From CAYPPG01 sp964412555 (GTDB lineage: Bacteria; Hinthialibacterota; Hinthialibacteria; Hinthialibacterales; Hinthialibacteraceae), in the NCBI GenBank assembly GCA_964412555.1, contig CAYPPG010000031.1:21768-85767 (forward strand): a stretch of DNA of 64,000 nt. The letters run 5' to 3'. The notes under the pieces are model-generated. The model made no database searches, was not told where the DNA came from, and saw only the letters and a list, made by a program, of their open reading frames with translations. Shown piece after piece: positions 45,228 through 54,394 of the stretch. Both the position numbers and the translations under genes were made by a program. Numbering within the stretch: the first letter of the stretch is position 1; every line of letters begins with the position of its first letter.

Positions 45228-46586
45228 TCAGTTCGTGGGTACTTTTTTCAATTTCCCCATCAATTCATATAAAGTGATCACCGCTTGATCCACCAACCGC
45301 TCACCGGCTCCTACTTCGACATACGTTGCATAACTTGCACCATATCCCCCATCCACCGCCGCTCGTATCGTCGGAAAGTAGGAATGAACGGCATTACAAT
45401 AACCGGCAAAAAACGTATGCGGAATCGGGGAACGTTTTTTCAAATCGATCTGAAAGTCATTGAAAAATTCTCCCGGAAATCCCACCCAAGCAATACTGTC
45501 CCCCAGCATCACAAACGGTGTCTCCACTTCAAGCATGGGGGGACGATCCTTATATCGTTCTTCGACATATTCCTTCCCGTATCTCTTCACATAAAATTCC
45601 TTGACTTTCTCATCCTTCAAATCGAAACGATAATCGAAATCGGTAACATAACCCGTGGCTGTCAATTCGAGCGATTCATCATCCAGGAAGCGCATCGAAG
45701 GAACAATGCGAATTACGGCCTCTCCCAACTTCTTCCCTTCCCCCCGCAGGACAGCATATCCTTCCTCAGTCGAATCCCCTCGCTCGAACGGATTCACATC
45801 CCCACACGCTCCCTGCACAAACAAACAGGTTCCCCCAATTTCCTCTTCCACCCGATCCCGCATCGCCCCCACGAAATCCGCCGTATATTTCAAATTTTTG
45901 CTTCCGAAGATCACCGGATGACAGGCATAGTGAACCAGCAGGGCAATCCACTTCTCTTCCCCATCTTGAAATCCAACCAAACCGACCGTCTGATCGACCG
46001 GCGTCGGTTCTTTCCGCTCCGGATTCTGAAACAGCATCTTCACCGATCCATCCGGTTGCACTTCACGCCGGTCATACGAAATCGCACAAGAACCGTCCCC
46101 CACCGCAACACGAGCCTCCCGTTTCATTTCCACCGCTTTCCCGATGACCTCCTGCAATTTGCTCCCCAGCGTCTCCAGCCACGGTTCTTCCGCCGATGGC
46201 AAATCCTCTTTCAAACTCGGTCCGGAATGCGTATGCGAAGCGAGATACAAAACCTTGTCGATACCGTATCTCTCCTGCACTTTTGCATAAACCTGTTCCT
46301 GCACTTCCTTCGGTGGTGGAGCGATCAAATCAAGCGTCACCATCGCCGCGCAGGTTTCTCCATCATCCATAACAAGGGCTTTCGCCAACAACGGATCCCA
46401 CATCCCGTTCGACAACTCCTTCCGCGCCGCATACCCCCGCATCGGCATCCCCACCGGCGGAGTGATATCGATTTCCGCGACTCCAACTTCCAACGCATCC
46501 GCGGATAGGATCATCCATTCACTTCCTGGAAAAACAGGCATCAACAATAAAATTGTAACGAAAAAAATAAGGGATCGCATCTTCAT
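45228..46586 (-). CDS. Secreted neutral/alkaline ceramidase-like hydrolase
   Basis: 452 residues with GGAGGTG just upstream and a signal peptide (about 1-30, ending SADA). The N-terminal ceramidase-type domain is clear: EVGVAEIDITPPVGMPMRGYAAR, DLIAPPP, ASHTHSGPSL (zinc histidines), VHYACHPVIFGSKN and FVQGACGDVNP. The C-terminal beta domain expected of full ceramidases is shortened. In this type of bacterium such proteins often act on unknown amides or esters, so ceramide is not assured. The Tat oxidoreductase gene follows on the same strand. Confidence 0.85.
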   Translation of the reverse strand: MKMRSLIFFVTILLLMPVFPGSEWMILSADALEVGVAEIDITPPVGMPMRGYAARKELSNGMWDPLLAKALVMDDGETCAAMVTLDLIAPPPKEVQEQVYAKVQERYGIDKVLYLASHTHSGPSLKEDLPSAEEPWLETLGSKLQEVIGKAVEMKREARVAVGDGSCAISYDRREVQPDGSVKMLFQNPERKEPTPVDQTVGLVGFQDGEEKWIALLVHYACHPVIFGSKNLKYTADFVGAMRDRVEEEIGGTCLFVQGACGDVNPFERGDSTEEGYAVLRGEGKKLGEAVIRIVPSMRFLDDESLELTATGYVTDFDYRFDLKDEKVKEFYVKRYGKEYVEERYKDRPPMLEVETPFVMLGDSIAWVGFPGEFFNDFQIDLKKRSPIPHTFFAGYCNAVHSYFPTIRAAVDGGYGASYATYVEVGAGERLVDQAVITLYELMGKLKKVPTN

Positions 46587-46707
46587 TCTTCACCTCCCGA
46601 TGATTTCAATCATATTGTTTGTATGTGTAATAATACCATGGAACTACAGAATGGTTCAATGCAAGCAGGAAAAAGATAACGAATCAAAGAAAAAATTCAA
46701 AAAATCA

Positions 46708-47127
46708 TCACGAAGAATTTGCATGCCTTAAATCAATCCAGTGCAGAGGAAGACTTTTTAGATTCCTGTAATGTAAATCAGTAGTAACAAATAACTCACA
46801 CTGATAAGCAGTAGCAAAAGCAACATGCACTGCATCCATTCCAGTCAGACGATCTTTTTCTGCGATAAGGAGAGAATGCTGAAAAATTTCAGTAAAGGTT
46901 TCAAGATGGAGTAGTTGATGAAAAATTTGATTGTACGAATCAATCAAATCTATCCGATTATTTAGTAATGGTTTCGCAAGAACCTCAAGTAAAAGGGCAT
47001 CGGAGATACAAAATTGCCAATTATCACGCATGAATGATTGCAATTGTTCTTCCACAATGTCCTGATAAATGGGAAGTCCTTCCACAAAAGTAATCCAAAC
47101 AGAGGAATCAACATAGGCGTTTTTCAT
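46708..47127 (-). CDS. PIN-domain toxin (VapC-like)
   Basis: 139 residues. The acidic residues of the PIN nuclease are Asp7 (YVDSSVWI), Glu48 (LLLEVL), Asp98 (GMDAVHVA) and Asp117 (VTTDLHY). It probably cleaves RNA with Mg2+. The ATG overlaps the antitoxin stop as ATGA, the classic layout of a VapBC pair. Confidence 0.88.
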   Translation of the reverse strand: MKNAYVDSSVWITFVEGLPIYQDIVEEQLQSFMRDNWQFCISDALLLEVLAKPLLNNRIDLIDSYNQIFHQLLHLETFTEIFQHSLLIAEKDRLTGMDAVHVAFATAYQCELFVTTDLHYRNLKSLPLHWIDLRHANSS

Positions 47128-47360
47128 GTACTTTCTCTGAATTCATGAAGATCACGGAGTATTTCTTCGTGCGTTCGGCGAGGAATATCAAGTTTTTTAG
47201 CCTCATCAAGCGCTTCTTTAAGAGATTCCCAACTCCCGTCACCGATCAGCGGCGGCCGGATGCCTTTTCCGGATGGAATCGTGAATTTACTCCCCACCGG
47301 CAGCTCAGGGCTAGTCAATCGCAACATACCGCCTTCCATGACTTCGACTTCGATGCTCAT
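47124..47360 (-). CDS. Antitoxin of the PIN-domain toxin (VapB-like)
   Basis: 78 residues. The N terminus (MSIEVEVMEGGMLRLTSP) fits a short beta-strand DNA-binding element of the AbrB or Phd type, and the C terminus (LDEAKKLDIPRRTHEEIL) is the helical toxin-binding part. Family subtype unclear. It probably represses its own promoter. Confidence 0.8.
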   Translation of the reverse strand: MSIEVEVMEGGMLRLTSPELPVGSKFTIPSGKGIRPPLIGDGSWESLKEALDEAKKLDIPRRTHEEILRDLHEFREST

Positions 47361-47536
47361 GAGTTACACCTCCAATCGACATTGAATACTCCCTATATTC
47401 TACCTATACGCTGATTGTTTTTCAAATCAAGACAACATAAATTTATCGTATTTTATGCACTCGTATCTTCCCTCACCTTCAGCCACTTTCATTCATATTG
47501 CTTACATACATTCTTTTCCTATAATAACATTCATTG

Positions 47537-47569
47537 AAAATTGTGGTGCGGACATCCTGTCTGCACAAT
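47537..47569. repeat. Dispersed palindrome, GTGCGGACATCC type, exact copy
   Basis: The 33 bases from AAAATTGTGGTGCGGACATC to TCTGCACAAT are identical to 55612-55644. The outer arms ATTGTG and CACAAT pair, giving a long stem. In reverse it reads GTCCGCACCACA, the tail of the element at 61073-61129. Confidence 0.85.
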
Positions 47570-47577
47570 CGGGTAAC

Positions 47578-47600
47578 AAGGGTAAGCGAAGTCTACCCTT
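47578..47600. repeat. Dispersed palindrome, GGGTAAGCGAAGTC type
   Basis: AAGGGTAAGCGAAGTCTACC followed by CTT: a near-copy of 16926-16947 with one loop change. Confidence 0.7.
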
Positions 47601-47680
47601 GCTAGATCGCGCTACACCGCCACGGCAGACTGGCACATTGTTCTGAATACCCGCTGCATTGAATACAAAGGAAAAATACA

Positions 47681-48037
47681 ATGGGTTTGTTCACTCGTAA
47701 AAAAAACCAGCCAACCGATCAACATTACGCGACAATGAACTCGCTGGAAGAATGCCTGAAAACCGCCAAAGACTCCCCGTTTTTCATCCTAAAACACAGC
47801 ACCACCTGCCCCATCTCCACCGCCGCCAAAAACGAAATGGATCGTTTCCTGAACAAGAATCCGGCCACCGCCTATCTCGTCATCGTTCAGCAACAAAGAG
47901 CGCTTTCCAATGACATTGCGCAAACCTTCAACATTTCACACGAAAGCCCTCAAGCGCTCTATATCCAAGACGGCCAAGTCAAAGCCGTCTTCAATCATTA
48001 CGAGATCAATGAGGATAATTTGAAGAATGTCGACTAA
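47681..48037 (+). CDS. YtxJ-like monothiol bacilliredoxin
   Basis: 118 residues. The thioredoxin-like family signature KHSTTCPIS places the redox cysteine at Cys43, as in YtxJ/BrxC of Bacillus, which reduces bacillithiol-mixed disulfides. AYLVIVQQQRALSNDIA and HESPQALYIQDGQV follow the fold. Cytoplasmic. It implies that this lineage uses bacillithiol or a related thiol; bshA/B/C genes are not in the window. Confidence 0.9.
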   Translation: MGLFTRKKNQPTDQHYATMNSLEECLKTAKDSPFFILKHSTTCPISTAAKNEMDRFLNKNPATAYLVIVQQQRALSNDIAQTFNISHESPQALYIQDGQVKAVFNHYEINEDNLKNVD

Positions 48038-48121
48038 AAGGGTACTATTTCTTCTTTCTTCCAACGGGATACCGTTTCAGGATATTCGTCCATACGTTCA
48101 AAAATAAGAAAAGGAGCAAAC

Positions 48122-49606
48122 ATGAATCCATTGCATCATTCCCGAATTCTGATCTACGGAATCAGTATACTGTTGTTGTCGCAACTCTCCTTTTGCCGCG
48201 AAATCGACATGAAATCTCATTGGAATGACCAAATCCCGCTCGAAAATCCGCACAAAGGATGGTATCACCACTACCCGGATAACCATATCAATAAATACAT
48301 CATCCAAGACGATTCCCACATACTCGATTTTCCCGGTATGGATCACATATACATACGTCTCGCTTGGTCTTATCTGGAACCGGAAGAGGGCAAATTCAAC
48401 TGGAATATCATCGACTCGATCATCGGTAAATGGGTTGAGAAAGGACTGGGAATCGCATTCCGGATCAGTTGCAAAGAAACAAGTACCGACCGCATCGAGC
48501 AGCAATTCGCTACCCCGAAATGGGTCATGGAAGCGGGTGCAAAAGGAGATTATTACCGGCGAGCTGAATTAGTAGGTCCGGAAGGTCCTTGGGAACCCGT
48601 TTACGATGATCCTATCTTTCTCGAGAAATTGGAAAATTTCTTGAAAGTGTTTGCGAATCGTTATGATGGCAAACCTTGGCTCCGTTATGTGGATATCGGC
48701 AGCGTCGGCGATTGGGGCGAAGGCCATACCCATGCCGGAAGCCGCCTGGATTACAATTTCGAGCAACGGAAAATCCACATCGACTTATACCGGAAATATT
48801 TTCAACAAACGCAATTAATCATCTCGGATGGTTTCGTCTTTTTCACCGGCGACAAAGAAGATTATGAAAAAATGCACCGCTATATTCTCCGCCACGGCAT
48901 CTCCTATCGGGATGACAGCATCCTGGTCAATTATTTTGTGAGAGGGTATTCGGATTCCTATACAGTCCGCAGTCCCGACCTGTTTCGGGATTCTTATCTC
49001 ACCATGCCGAACGTGTTGGAACTGCAGCACTATCCCATGATAAAAAGAGAAGGCAATTGGTGGGGCAAACCCGGTTCGTCTCTACAGGAATTCGGAAAAG
49101 GCAAAAGCGGCGCCGATATGTTTCGCGGAGCGATCGATTTACTCCGCGCCACCTATATCGGCTATCACGGAGACGCCCACGAATGGCTGACCGACAATCC
49201 CGAACTGACCGAAGAACTATTGAATCGCTGCGGCTACTGGTTCTTCCTGCATTCAGTCAATATTCCTGAGTCATTGCCGCAAGGTGAATCATGCCAAATT
49301 ACAATGACCTGGGAAAACAAAGGAGTCGCACCGGCGTATCACCCGTACGTTTTAAAAATCCGACTCGAAGGTCCGGATACTATCGATTTTGAAGTAGATT
49401 CCAATAATCAAAACTGGATTCCCCAAAAGGGTAAATTCAAAGAAACATATTCGTTTACGATTCCCGATACGATTCCCACCGGTCAATATACCCTGAAAAT
49501 GAAACTATATTCCCAACAAGAAAACCGCAATGTATATCTCGCCCTTGATCCTCAAATCATGGATGAGAATCAATACTACAAAATTACTAAATTGAATGTG
49601 AATTGA
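48122..49606 (+). CDS. Secreted TIM-barrel protein, DUF4832/GH42-like
   Basis: 494 residues with AAGGAG before the ATG. Signal peptide about 1-24 (ISILLLSQLSFCRE; a lipobox-like SFC is possible). The TIM-barrel body starts LENPHKGWYHHYPD and IYIRLAWSYLEPEEGKFNW, a pattern of beta-galactosidase-like and DUF4832 proteins, with GSVGDWGEGH near the position of the acid/base. The C-terminal Ig-like domain (SCQITMTWENKGVAPAYHPY) is DUF4832. Probably glycan-active outside the cell, but no activity is established for the family. Confidence 0.78.
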   Translation: MNPLHHSRILIYGISILLLSQLSFCREIDMKSHWNDQIPLENPHKGWYHHYPDNHINKYIIQDDSHILDFPGMDHIYIRLAWSYLEPEEGKFNWNIIDSIIGKWVEKGLGIAFRISCKETSTDRIEQQFATPKWVMEAGAKGDYYRRAELVGPEGPWEPVYDDPIFLEKLENFLKVFANRYDGKPWLRYVDIGSVGDWGEGHTHAGSRLDYNFEQRKIHIDLYRKYFQQTQLIISDGFVFFTGDKEDYEKMHRYILRHGISYRDDSILVNYFVRGYSDSYTVRSPDLFRDSYLTMPNVLELQHYPMIKREGNWWGKPGSSLQEFGKGKSGADMFRGAIDLLRATYIGYHGDAHEWLTDNPELTEELLNRCGYWFFLHSVNIPESLPQGESCQITMTWENKGVAPAYHPYVLKIRLEGPDTIDFEVDSNNQNWIPQKGKFKETYSFTIPDTIPTGQYTLKMKLYSQQENRNVYLALDPQIMDENQYYKITKLNVN

Positions 49607-49978
49607 ATCCTACCATCACACCGCTACAACCCAGAAGGTAAACGGCAAGAAGTAAATCCCAAATGATCGATCAATGAATCCCCTCGAAATCCCTCCCCAT
49701 CAAAATCCAACCCATTAAAACTCATGAATAATCATGCAATACATTTGAATTTCAAAAATAATTATGCAATTTTCATTTTATTCCGTTGACATGCTGCTCA
49801 AATAGATTTTATACTGACCCCAATCATTCGAAAGATACATTTTTGGGGGAATGGTTTTTGTAGAGGGAAATGCTTACCTGCCTCTGACTTTCCTCGTGGT
49901 TATTTAGAAATGGATCTTGAGCAAACATTGGGGGACTGTTTTTTCTAATATTTTTTATTTACTATAAGGAGAAATACG
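49607..49978 (+). promoter_or_regulatory. Upstream region and promoter of the large surface protein
   Basis: 372 bases without a gene. TTGACA at 49786-49791 and TATACT at 49810-49815 are 18 bases apart, a strong sigma-70-type promoter. The leader of about 155 bases contains CCCCAA and TTGGGG that could pair, and ends in AAGGAG seven bases before ATG 49979. No known riboswitch is recognised. Confidence 0.6.
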
Positions 49979-51334
49979 ATGGTACGCGGGAATGCTAGCT
50001 GGATATTGGTGTGTGTTTGTGCAATTGGATTCGGTTTTGTTGGAAACGTTGAGGCCGAGAAACAAGTGATGCAGGATTTGGGAGTTGCGATTCGGGAGGC
50101 AATTCATGAAACCTCATATAAGGCAGTTTGGAAGACGAATGACGGATCGCTTGCATTGGCTGGGTATCTGGGAGCGTATATGGCTCCGAATCGGGAACAG
50201 AATTACCGGATTTATTTCACACAGGAAGGAATTCACCTATCTTCACGCCGTTCCATATCTCCACATTGGAGTTTTGGCCTTTCCTCACATCAATATGGTT
50301 ATCCGGAGAATCTTCTATCTGTTGATAACATCCAACCGACGTTGCACGGAAACCGAGTTGAATATAAACGGAACAAGAATCTTATAGAATGGTATCACAA
50401 CCGGCCGGAAGGATTGGAACAGGGATTCACACTTCTATCTCCGCCGTTGGGAAAAGGCCATTCTATACATTTTCAATTTACGATAACCGGTGAATTGAAC
50501 GCTGCGCTCGATTCCACTGCACAAGCTGTTTCTTTCACCAATCAAAACGGTGAGAAGATTTTGCGGTTTGATAAACTTTTTGTATTTGATGCGTCAGGGA
50601 AAATCCTTCCTGCTTGTTTTTCTGTATCCGGCGATATTTTAAGCATTGAGATTGATGATACAAACGCACTTTATCCTATTACTGTCGATCCGGTAATACA
50701 ATCGGAGACGAAGTTGACGGGTGGGGAATATGATACTGATGCAGGTGATTGTTTTGGGCGCTCGGTTGCCATAGATAATGATATAGCCGTCGTTGGAAAT
50801 CCTTATGATGATGATAGGGGGGATGGTTCAGGATCCGCTTATGTTTTTGTAAAAAAAGGAGTAGGCTGGGTTCAACAAGCAAAATTATTAGGAAGTAATT
50901 TGGTTATTCATGACCGCTTTGGTCAGTCTGTTTCCATCTCCGGCAATACCATCGTTGTAGGAGCGTATGGTGATGATCCATCCGGCGCATATCCGGGTAA
51001 GGCTTATATCTTTGTAAAAAATGGAGATGATTGGATAGAACAAGCAATATTAACTGCAAACGATGGGGATGGAAATGATTATTTCGGATATTCGGTTGCA
51101 ATATGGGGTGACAAAGTGATTATCGGAGCGCATAAAAATGAAGAATATGGAGAATTATCCGGAAGTGCATATATATTCGAAATTACGCTGTTGTGGGAGC
51201 AAAAGGCGATGATGAGTGGGCCACAAAATCCGGAGCCGCTTATGTTTTTGAACGTAATGGAACCAATTGGTTTCAGCAAGCCAAGATCAAGTCGAACAAT
51301 CCTCAAGAGTATGACGCTTTTGGGAACGACGTAG
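49979..51334 (+). CDS. Large FG-GAP/dockerin surface protein, N-terminal fragment
   Basis: Real sequence ends near 51180; the last 45 or so codons (from ITLLWEQKAM) are out of frame. Signal peptide about 1-27 (ending VEAEK), a secreted N-terminal domain of about 200 residues ending YPITVDPVIQ, then FG-GAP-type propeller blades with repeating DCFGRSVAIDNDIAVVGNPYDDD, FGQSVSISGNTIVVGAYGDD and FGYSVAIWGDKVIIGAHKN. After GSAYIFE the reading continues in the next frame at NYAVVGAKGDDEW, skipping about 30 expected residues, so a deletion or collapsed repeat is likely. Preceded by a clear promoter and AAGGAG site. Confidence 0.75.
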   Translation: MVRGNASWILVCVCAIGFGFVGNVEAEKQVMQDLGVAIREAIHETSYKAVWKTNDGSLALAGYLGAYMAPNREQNYRIYFTQEGIHLSSRRSISPHWSFGLSSHQYGYPENLLSVDNIQPTLHGNRVEYKRNKNLIEWYHNRPEGLEQGFTLLSPPLGKGHSIHFQFTITGELNAALDSTAQAVSFTNQNGEKILRFDKLFVFDASGKILPACFSVSGDILSIEIDDTNALYPITVDPVIQSETKLTGGEYDTDAGDCFGRSVAIDNDIAVVGNPYDDDRGDGSGSAYVFVKKGVGWVQQAKLLGSNLVIHDRFGQSVSISGNTIVVGAYGDDPSGAYPGKAYIFVKNGDDWIEQAILTANDGDGNDYFGYSVAIWGDKVIIGAHKNEEYGELSGSAYIFEITLLWEQKAMMSGPQNPEPLMFLNVMEPIGFSKPRSSRTILKSMTLLGTT

Positions 51335-53022
51335 ATATTGACGGCAACAAAATTCTCATTGGCGCTTATCTCAGTGATCCGATTGGAACGGATTCCGGTT
51401 CCTCTTTTCTTTTTGAGCAAGTAGGTGATCAATGGATTCAAACAGCTACTTTCGTTCCTACGGATACTATTTCCCAAAATCGATTCGGATTTTCCGTATC
51501 TCTGCAAGGGGATATGGTTTTTGTCGAAGAAAAACCGGTCCACAGTTCCACGTATCCTACAACTTTTTATATATTTCAAGATAGTAGTTCAATTTGGCGG
51601 CTCCGCGTGAAAGTTGAAACGGACGATTCTTATGAAAATGATAATATAGGAACGTCCCTTTCCTCTTCTTCGGATCGTGTAATCGTAGGTGTGCCGGGAG
51701 ATACAGTCGGTTCTGCCACATCGGTAGGCGCGGCCTATGTCTATCATCTTGATCTCCCTCTTGTCTTACTCTCTGTTAATCCGATTCCAAATGATACAGA
51801 TGCCCTTCCGAATTCCAACATAACCGCCACCTTCAGTGAAAATATGAACGAAGGAAATCCAAACACCTACGTCGTCCACGGTTCGCTGTCGGGGAAATTG
51901 AACGGCACATACAGCGGTGGCTCGAGTCCGACTTTGACGTTTGATCCGCAGGATGATTTCAAACCGGGGGAAGAGATTGCGGTGACACTGACGGATGGGA
52001 TTCAAAGCAGCGGGGGCATTTCGTTAGCAACACCTTATATTTGGGAATTCATGGCTGATGTTGGGGGATCAGGTGAAGGATATTTTCGTGGGGAGAGTGT
52101 TAATTTTGGGACTGGAAAAGATTACACAAGTACTTTAGCTCTTGGAGATGTTGATGGTGATGGAGATATTGATATTGTTGCTGATAACGATCAAGGTGCC
52201 TTATCTCAAAATGTGGTATTCTTCAATGATGGTCAGGGTATTTTTACAGCATCACCCTATATTTCAAATAAAACTTATAACACTGAAAAATTGACACTCG
52301 CTGATATTGATAATGATGGAGACCTAGATAGTATCGAAGCCAATCAACAATATCCTGGCGTGGATAATCTGACATATATCAATGATGGACTCGGAAATTT
52401 CACGGTTGGATCATCGTTAGGGCTAAGTGCCTCATCCCTCGCGGCAGGAGATTTGGATGGTGACGGCGATATCGATATGGCATTTGGAAAGGGAGCAACA
52501 TACAACGAAATCTATTTCAATGATGGATCGGGAAATTTCTCCGCCCCATCCTATTTCGGCCCTGGTACTGACAACGCCAATCATCTTGTGTTAGCCGATG
52601 TCAATGGGGATGGGGATTTGGATATCATTGTTGGGAATGAAAATCAGCAGAACACTATTTATCTGAACGATGGCACAGGCGCAATCAGCAATTCGAAAAA
52701 CTTTGGTACCGGAAATGATCGAACTAAATATATCGCTGTTGGCGACCTTGATCTGGATGGGGATTTGGATATTGCTGTTGGGAATTGGGGAACAAATGAA
52801 ATTTATGTGAATGATGGAGATTGCAATTTTACAGTAGGGTATTCATTACCAAGGGGGGGATTGACGGAATCGATTCACGTAAGCGATATAAACCACGATG
52901 GACAATTGGATGTAATATCAGCCGACGTTTACCGGCGGACCGGATGTAGCAGTATTGGAAGATGCCGGTCCACAAGAATTCTCAAATTGGGCAACGAATA
53001 TTTCCGCCGGTATGCCCTATGA
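51193..53022 (+). CDS. Large FG-GAP/dockerin surface protein, middle fragment
   Basis: The true reading runs from about 51184 (NYAVVGAKGDD) to about 52935; the ATG at 51193 is not a real start. It continues the propeller blades, then has a Big_5/SbsA-like Ig domain (VNPIPNDTDALPNSNITATF) and six calcium-binding VCBS/FG-GAP loops such as DVDGDGDIDIV, DLDGDGDIDMA and DVNGDGDLDII. The last 30 codons (YRRTGCSSIGR) are out of frame: the protein resumes in the next frame at PTFTGGPDVAVLEDAG. Another deletion between repeats probably explains this. Confidence 0.75.
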   Translation: MGAKGDDEWATKSGAAYVFERNGTNWFQQAKIKSNNPQEYDAFGNDVDIDGNKILIGAYLSDPIGTDSGSSFLFEQVGDQWIQTATFVPTDTISQNRFGFSVSLQGDMVFVEEKPVHSSTYPTTFYIFQDSSSIWRLRVKVETDDSYENDNIGTSLSSSSDRVIVGVPGDTVGSATSVGAAYVYHLDLPLVLLSVNPIPNDTDALPNSNITATFSENMNEGNPNTYVVHGSLSGKLNGTYSGGSSPTLTFDPQDDFKPGEEIAVTLTDGIQSSGGISLATPYIWEFMADVGGSGEGYFRGESVNFGTGKDYTSTLALGDVDGDGDIDIVADNDQGALSQNVVFFNDGQGIFTASPYISNKTYNTEKLTLADIDNDGDLDSIEANQQYPGVDNLTYINDGLGNFTVGSSLGLSASSLAAGDLDGDGDIDMAFGKGATYNEIYFNDGSGNFSAPSYFGPGTDNANHLVLADVNGDGDLDIIVGNENQQNTIYLNDGTGAISNSKNFGTGNDRTKYIAVGDLDLDGDLDIAVGNWGTNEIYVNDGDCNFTVGYSLPRGGLTESIHVSDINHDGQLDVISADVYRRTGCSSIGRCRSTRILKLGNEYFRRYAL

Positions 53023-54391
53023 ATCGGGGCAAACGTTGTGGTTTGAAGTCGAGACAAGTAATCCGGATTTGTTCTCGGCGAATCCGGCGCTCGACGCTTC
53101 AGGCACACTGCGGTTTAGCATGGCACTGAACGCGAACGGGACTGTCGATGCAACGGCTATCCTTTTCGATGACGGCGGAACTGTGTATGGCGGAATCGAT
53201 GCTTCCACACCTTACAATTTCATAATTTCTGCGACACCAGTAAACGATCCGCCTTCGTTTATTCGCGGGGCGACAGTGGCATTGGTGAATGATTCGGTAC
53301 AACCGGAGGAAATTGAAAATTGGGCAACGGCGATATCGGCAGGGCCGCCGGATGAAGCCGGGCAACTATTATCGTTTGTCGTCACCCCCGACCGGCCGGA
53401 GTTGTTTTCGGCTTCACCAACCATCGATGCGACGGGGACACTACGATTTACACCCGCTGCCGGGGCACATGGAGTCGTCAATACGACTGTTTTTGCGGAT
53501 GACAATGGCGGTTGGGAATACGGCGGGAATCCGATTTCAGACGTGACAGAATATAATACGATTCTCTTCGAAACATTCTTGTGGGGAGATATGAATGATA
53601 ATGGCACTGTCGGATCGGTGGACGCTTCACTCGTTCTACAGTACGACGTGGGGACGATTTCTTATTTCCCCGAATTTCCCCCGAGTGAGTATCCGGAATA
53701 CTACCAACAATATTATGTGGAATATTTCCCGGTACCCAGCGAAAAGGATCCATTCTTCACCCCATCGGGTGATGTGAACTGGGATCAGACAATCGCGACA
53801 GTGGATGCCTCGCTCATTCTGCAGCAGTATGCACTCCTGATCGATTATTTCCCGGCAGATACGAATCAGGACAACTATGGGCCGGATTATACGCCGGACG
53901 GGAAATTGGCGCGGCGTGAACGTACGGGGTATGTCGTGGATCGGGAACTTTCCGCTTCGGTGATTGCGGGACCGGATGGAAAGAGTTGGATTATACGGTT
54001 TGCAGTAGACAACGCGAATGGACTCTGCGGTATGAAGTTAGGTTTACGGTTTGATCCGATTCAGCTCGCTATCGTTGAGGAGGATGCTTGTTTATTAGTG
54101 AATAACGAGTTGAGTTTGATAGCTACGAATGCAGACAATGATGGGTTGTTCATTCTTGCAGGAGCGTTGGGGGCGTCGATTGATGGGTCGAAAAGCGTCA
54201 CCCATCCAACGGAGTTACTCTCCGTTCGATTCAAGTGGGTAGGCGGAAATGAGCCTTCGGAAAGTATTATGATCGAGATTGATGAAGGGTTGACTCGGCT
54301 GAATGATGGAGGAGTACCGTTATCCGTGAATAGTGTGAAGATGGTGGATTTAATGAGTGATACATCTATACCCAGCTGGATGGTGTATTAA
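52955..54391 (+). CDS. Large FG-GAP/dockerin surface protein, C-terminal fragment ending in WMVY
   Basis: In-phase sequence begins near 52935, before the first ATG. Two copies of a secreted repeat (EDAGPQEFSNWATNISAG, EEIENWATAISAG) are followed by two dockerin-like calcium loops (DMNDNGTVGSVDASLVLQ and DVNWDQTIATVDASLILQQ), a cohesin-like beta-sandwich of about 140 residues (IIRFAVDNANGLCGMKLGL) and the C terminus SIPSWMVY. The last four residues match the Trp-Met-x-aromatic ends of two other secreted proteins here. It is probably a surface adhesin or scaffold. A twin-hairpin terminator follows. Confidence 0.78.
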   Translation: MEDAGPQEFSNWATNISAGMPYESGQTLWFEVETSNPDLFSANPALDASGTLRFSMALNANGTVDATAILFDDGGTVYGGIDASTPYNFIISATPVNDPPSFIRGATVALVNDSVQPEEIENWATAISAGPPDEAGQLLSFVVTPDRPELFSASPTIDATGTLRFTPAAGAHGVVNTTVFADDNGGWEYGGNPISDVTEYNTILFETFLWGDMNDNGTVGSVDASLVLQYDVGTISYFPEFPPSEYPEYYQQYYVEYFPVPSEKDPFFTPSGDVNWDQTIATVDASLILQQYALLIDYFPADTNQDNYGPDYTPDGKLARRERTGYVVDRELSASVIAGPDGKSWIIRFAVDNANGLCGMKLGLRFDPIQLAIVEEDACLLVNNELSLIATNADNDGLFILAGALGASIDGSKSVTHPTELLSVRFKWVGGNEPSESIMIEIDEGLTRLNDGGVPLSVNSVKMVDLMSDTSIPSWMVY

Positions 54392-54394
54392 AAT

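Larger units (their letters stand above)
47361..47680. other. Intergenic region with palindromic elements
   Basis: 320 bases without a convincing gene. It holds the 33-base element at 47537-47569, shared exactly with 55612-55644, and the GGGTAAGCGAAGTC element at 47578-47600. The rest is AT-rich and likely carries promoters of the flanking divergent genes. Confidence 0.55.

Noticed and set aside
45285..46508. 407-codon plus-strand open frame opposite the ceramidase-like gene
   Set aside because: The composition (rich in His, Arg, Ile, Phe) is typical of an antisense shadow, and the minus-strand gene has a signal peptide, family motifs and a ribosome binding site.
49822..49870. Cyclic-di-GMP (GEMM) riboswitch ahead of the surface-protein gene
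   Set aside because: Only CATTCGAAAGAT resembles the P2 loop by chance; the GCACAGGG and GGACGCAAAGCC core motifs are missing.
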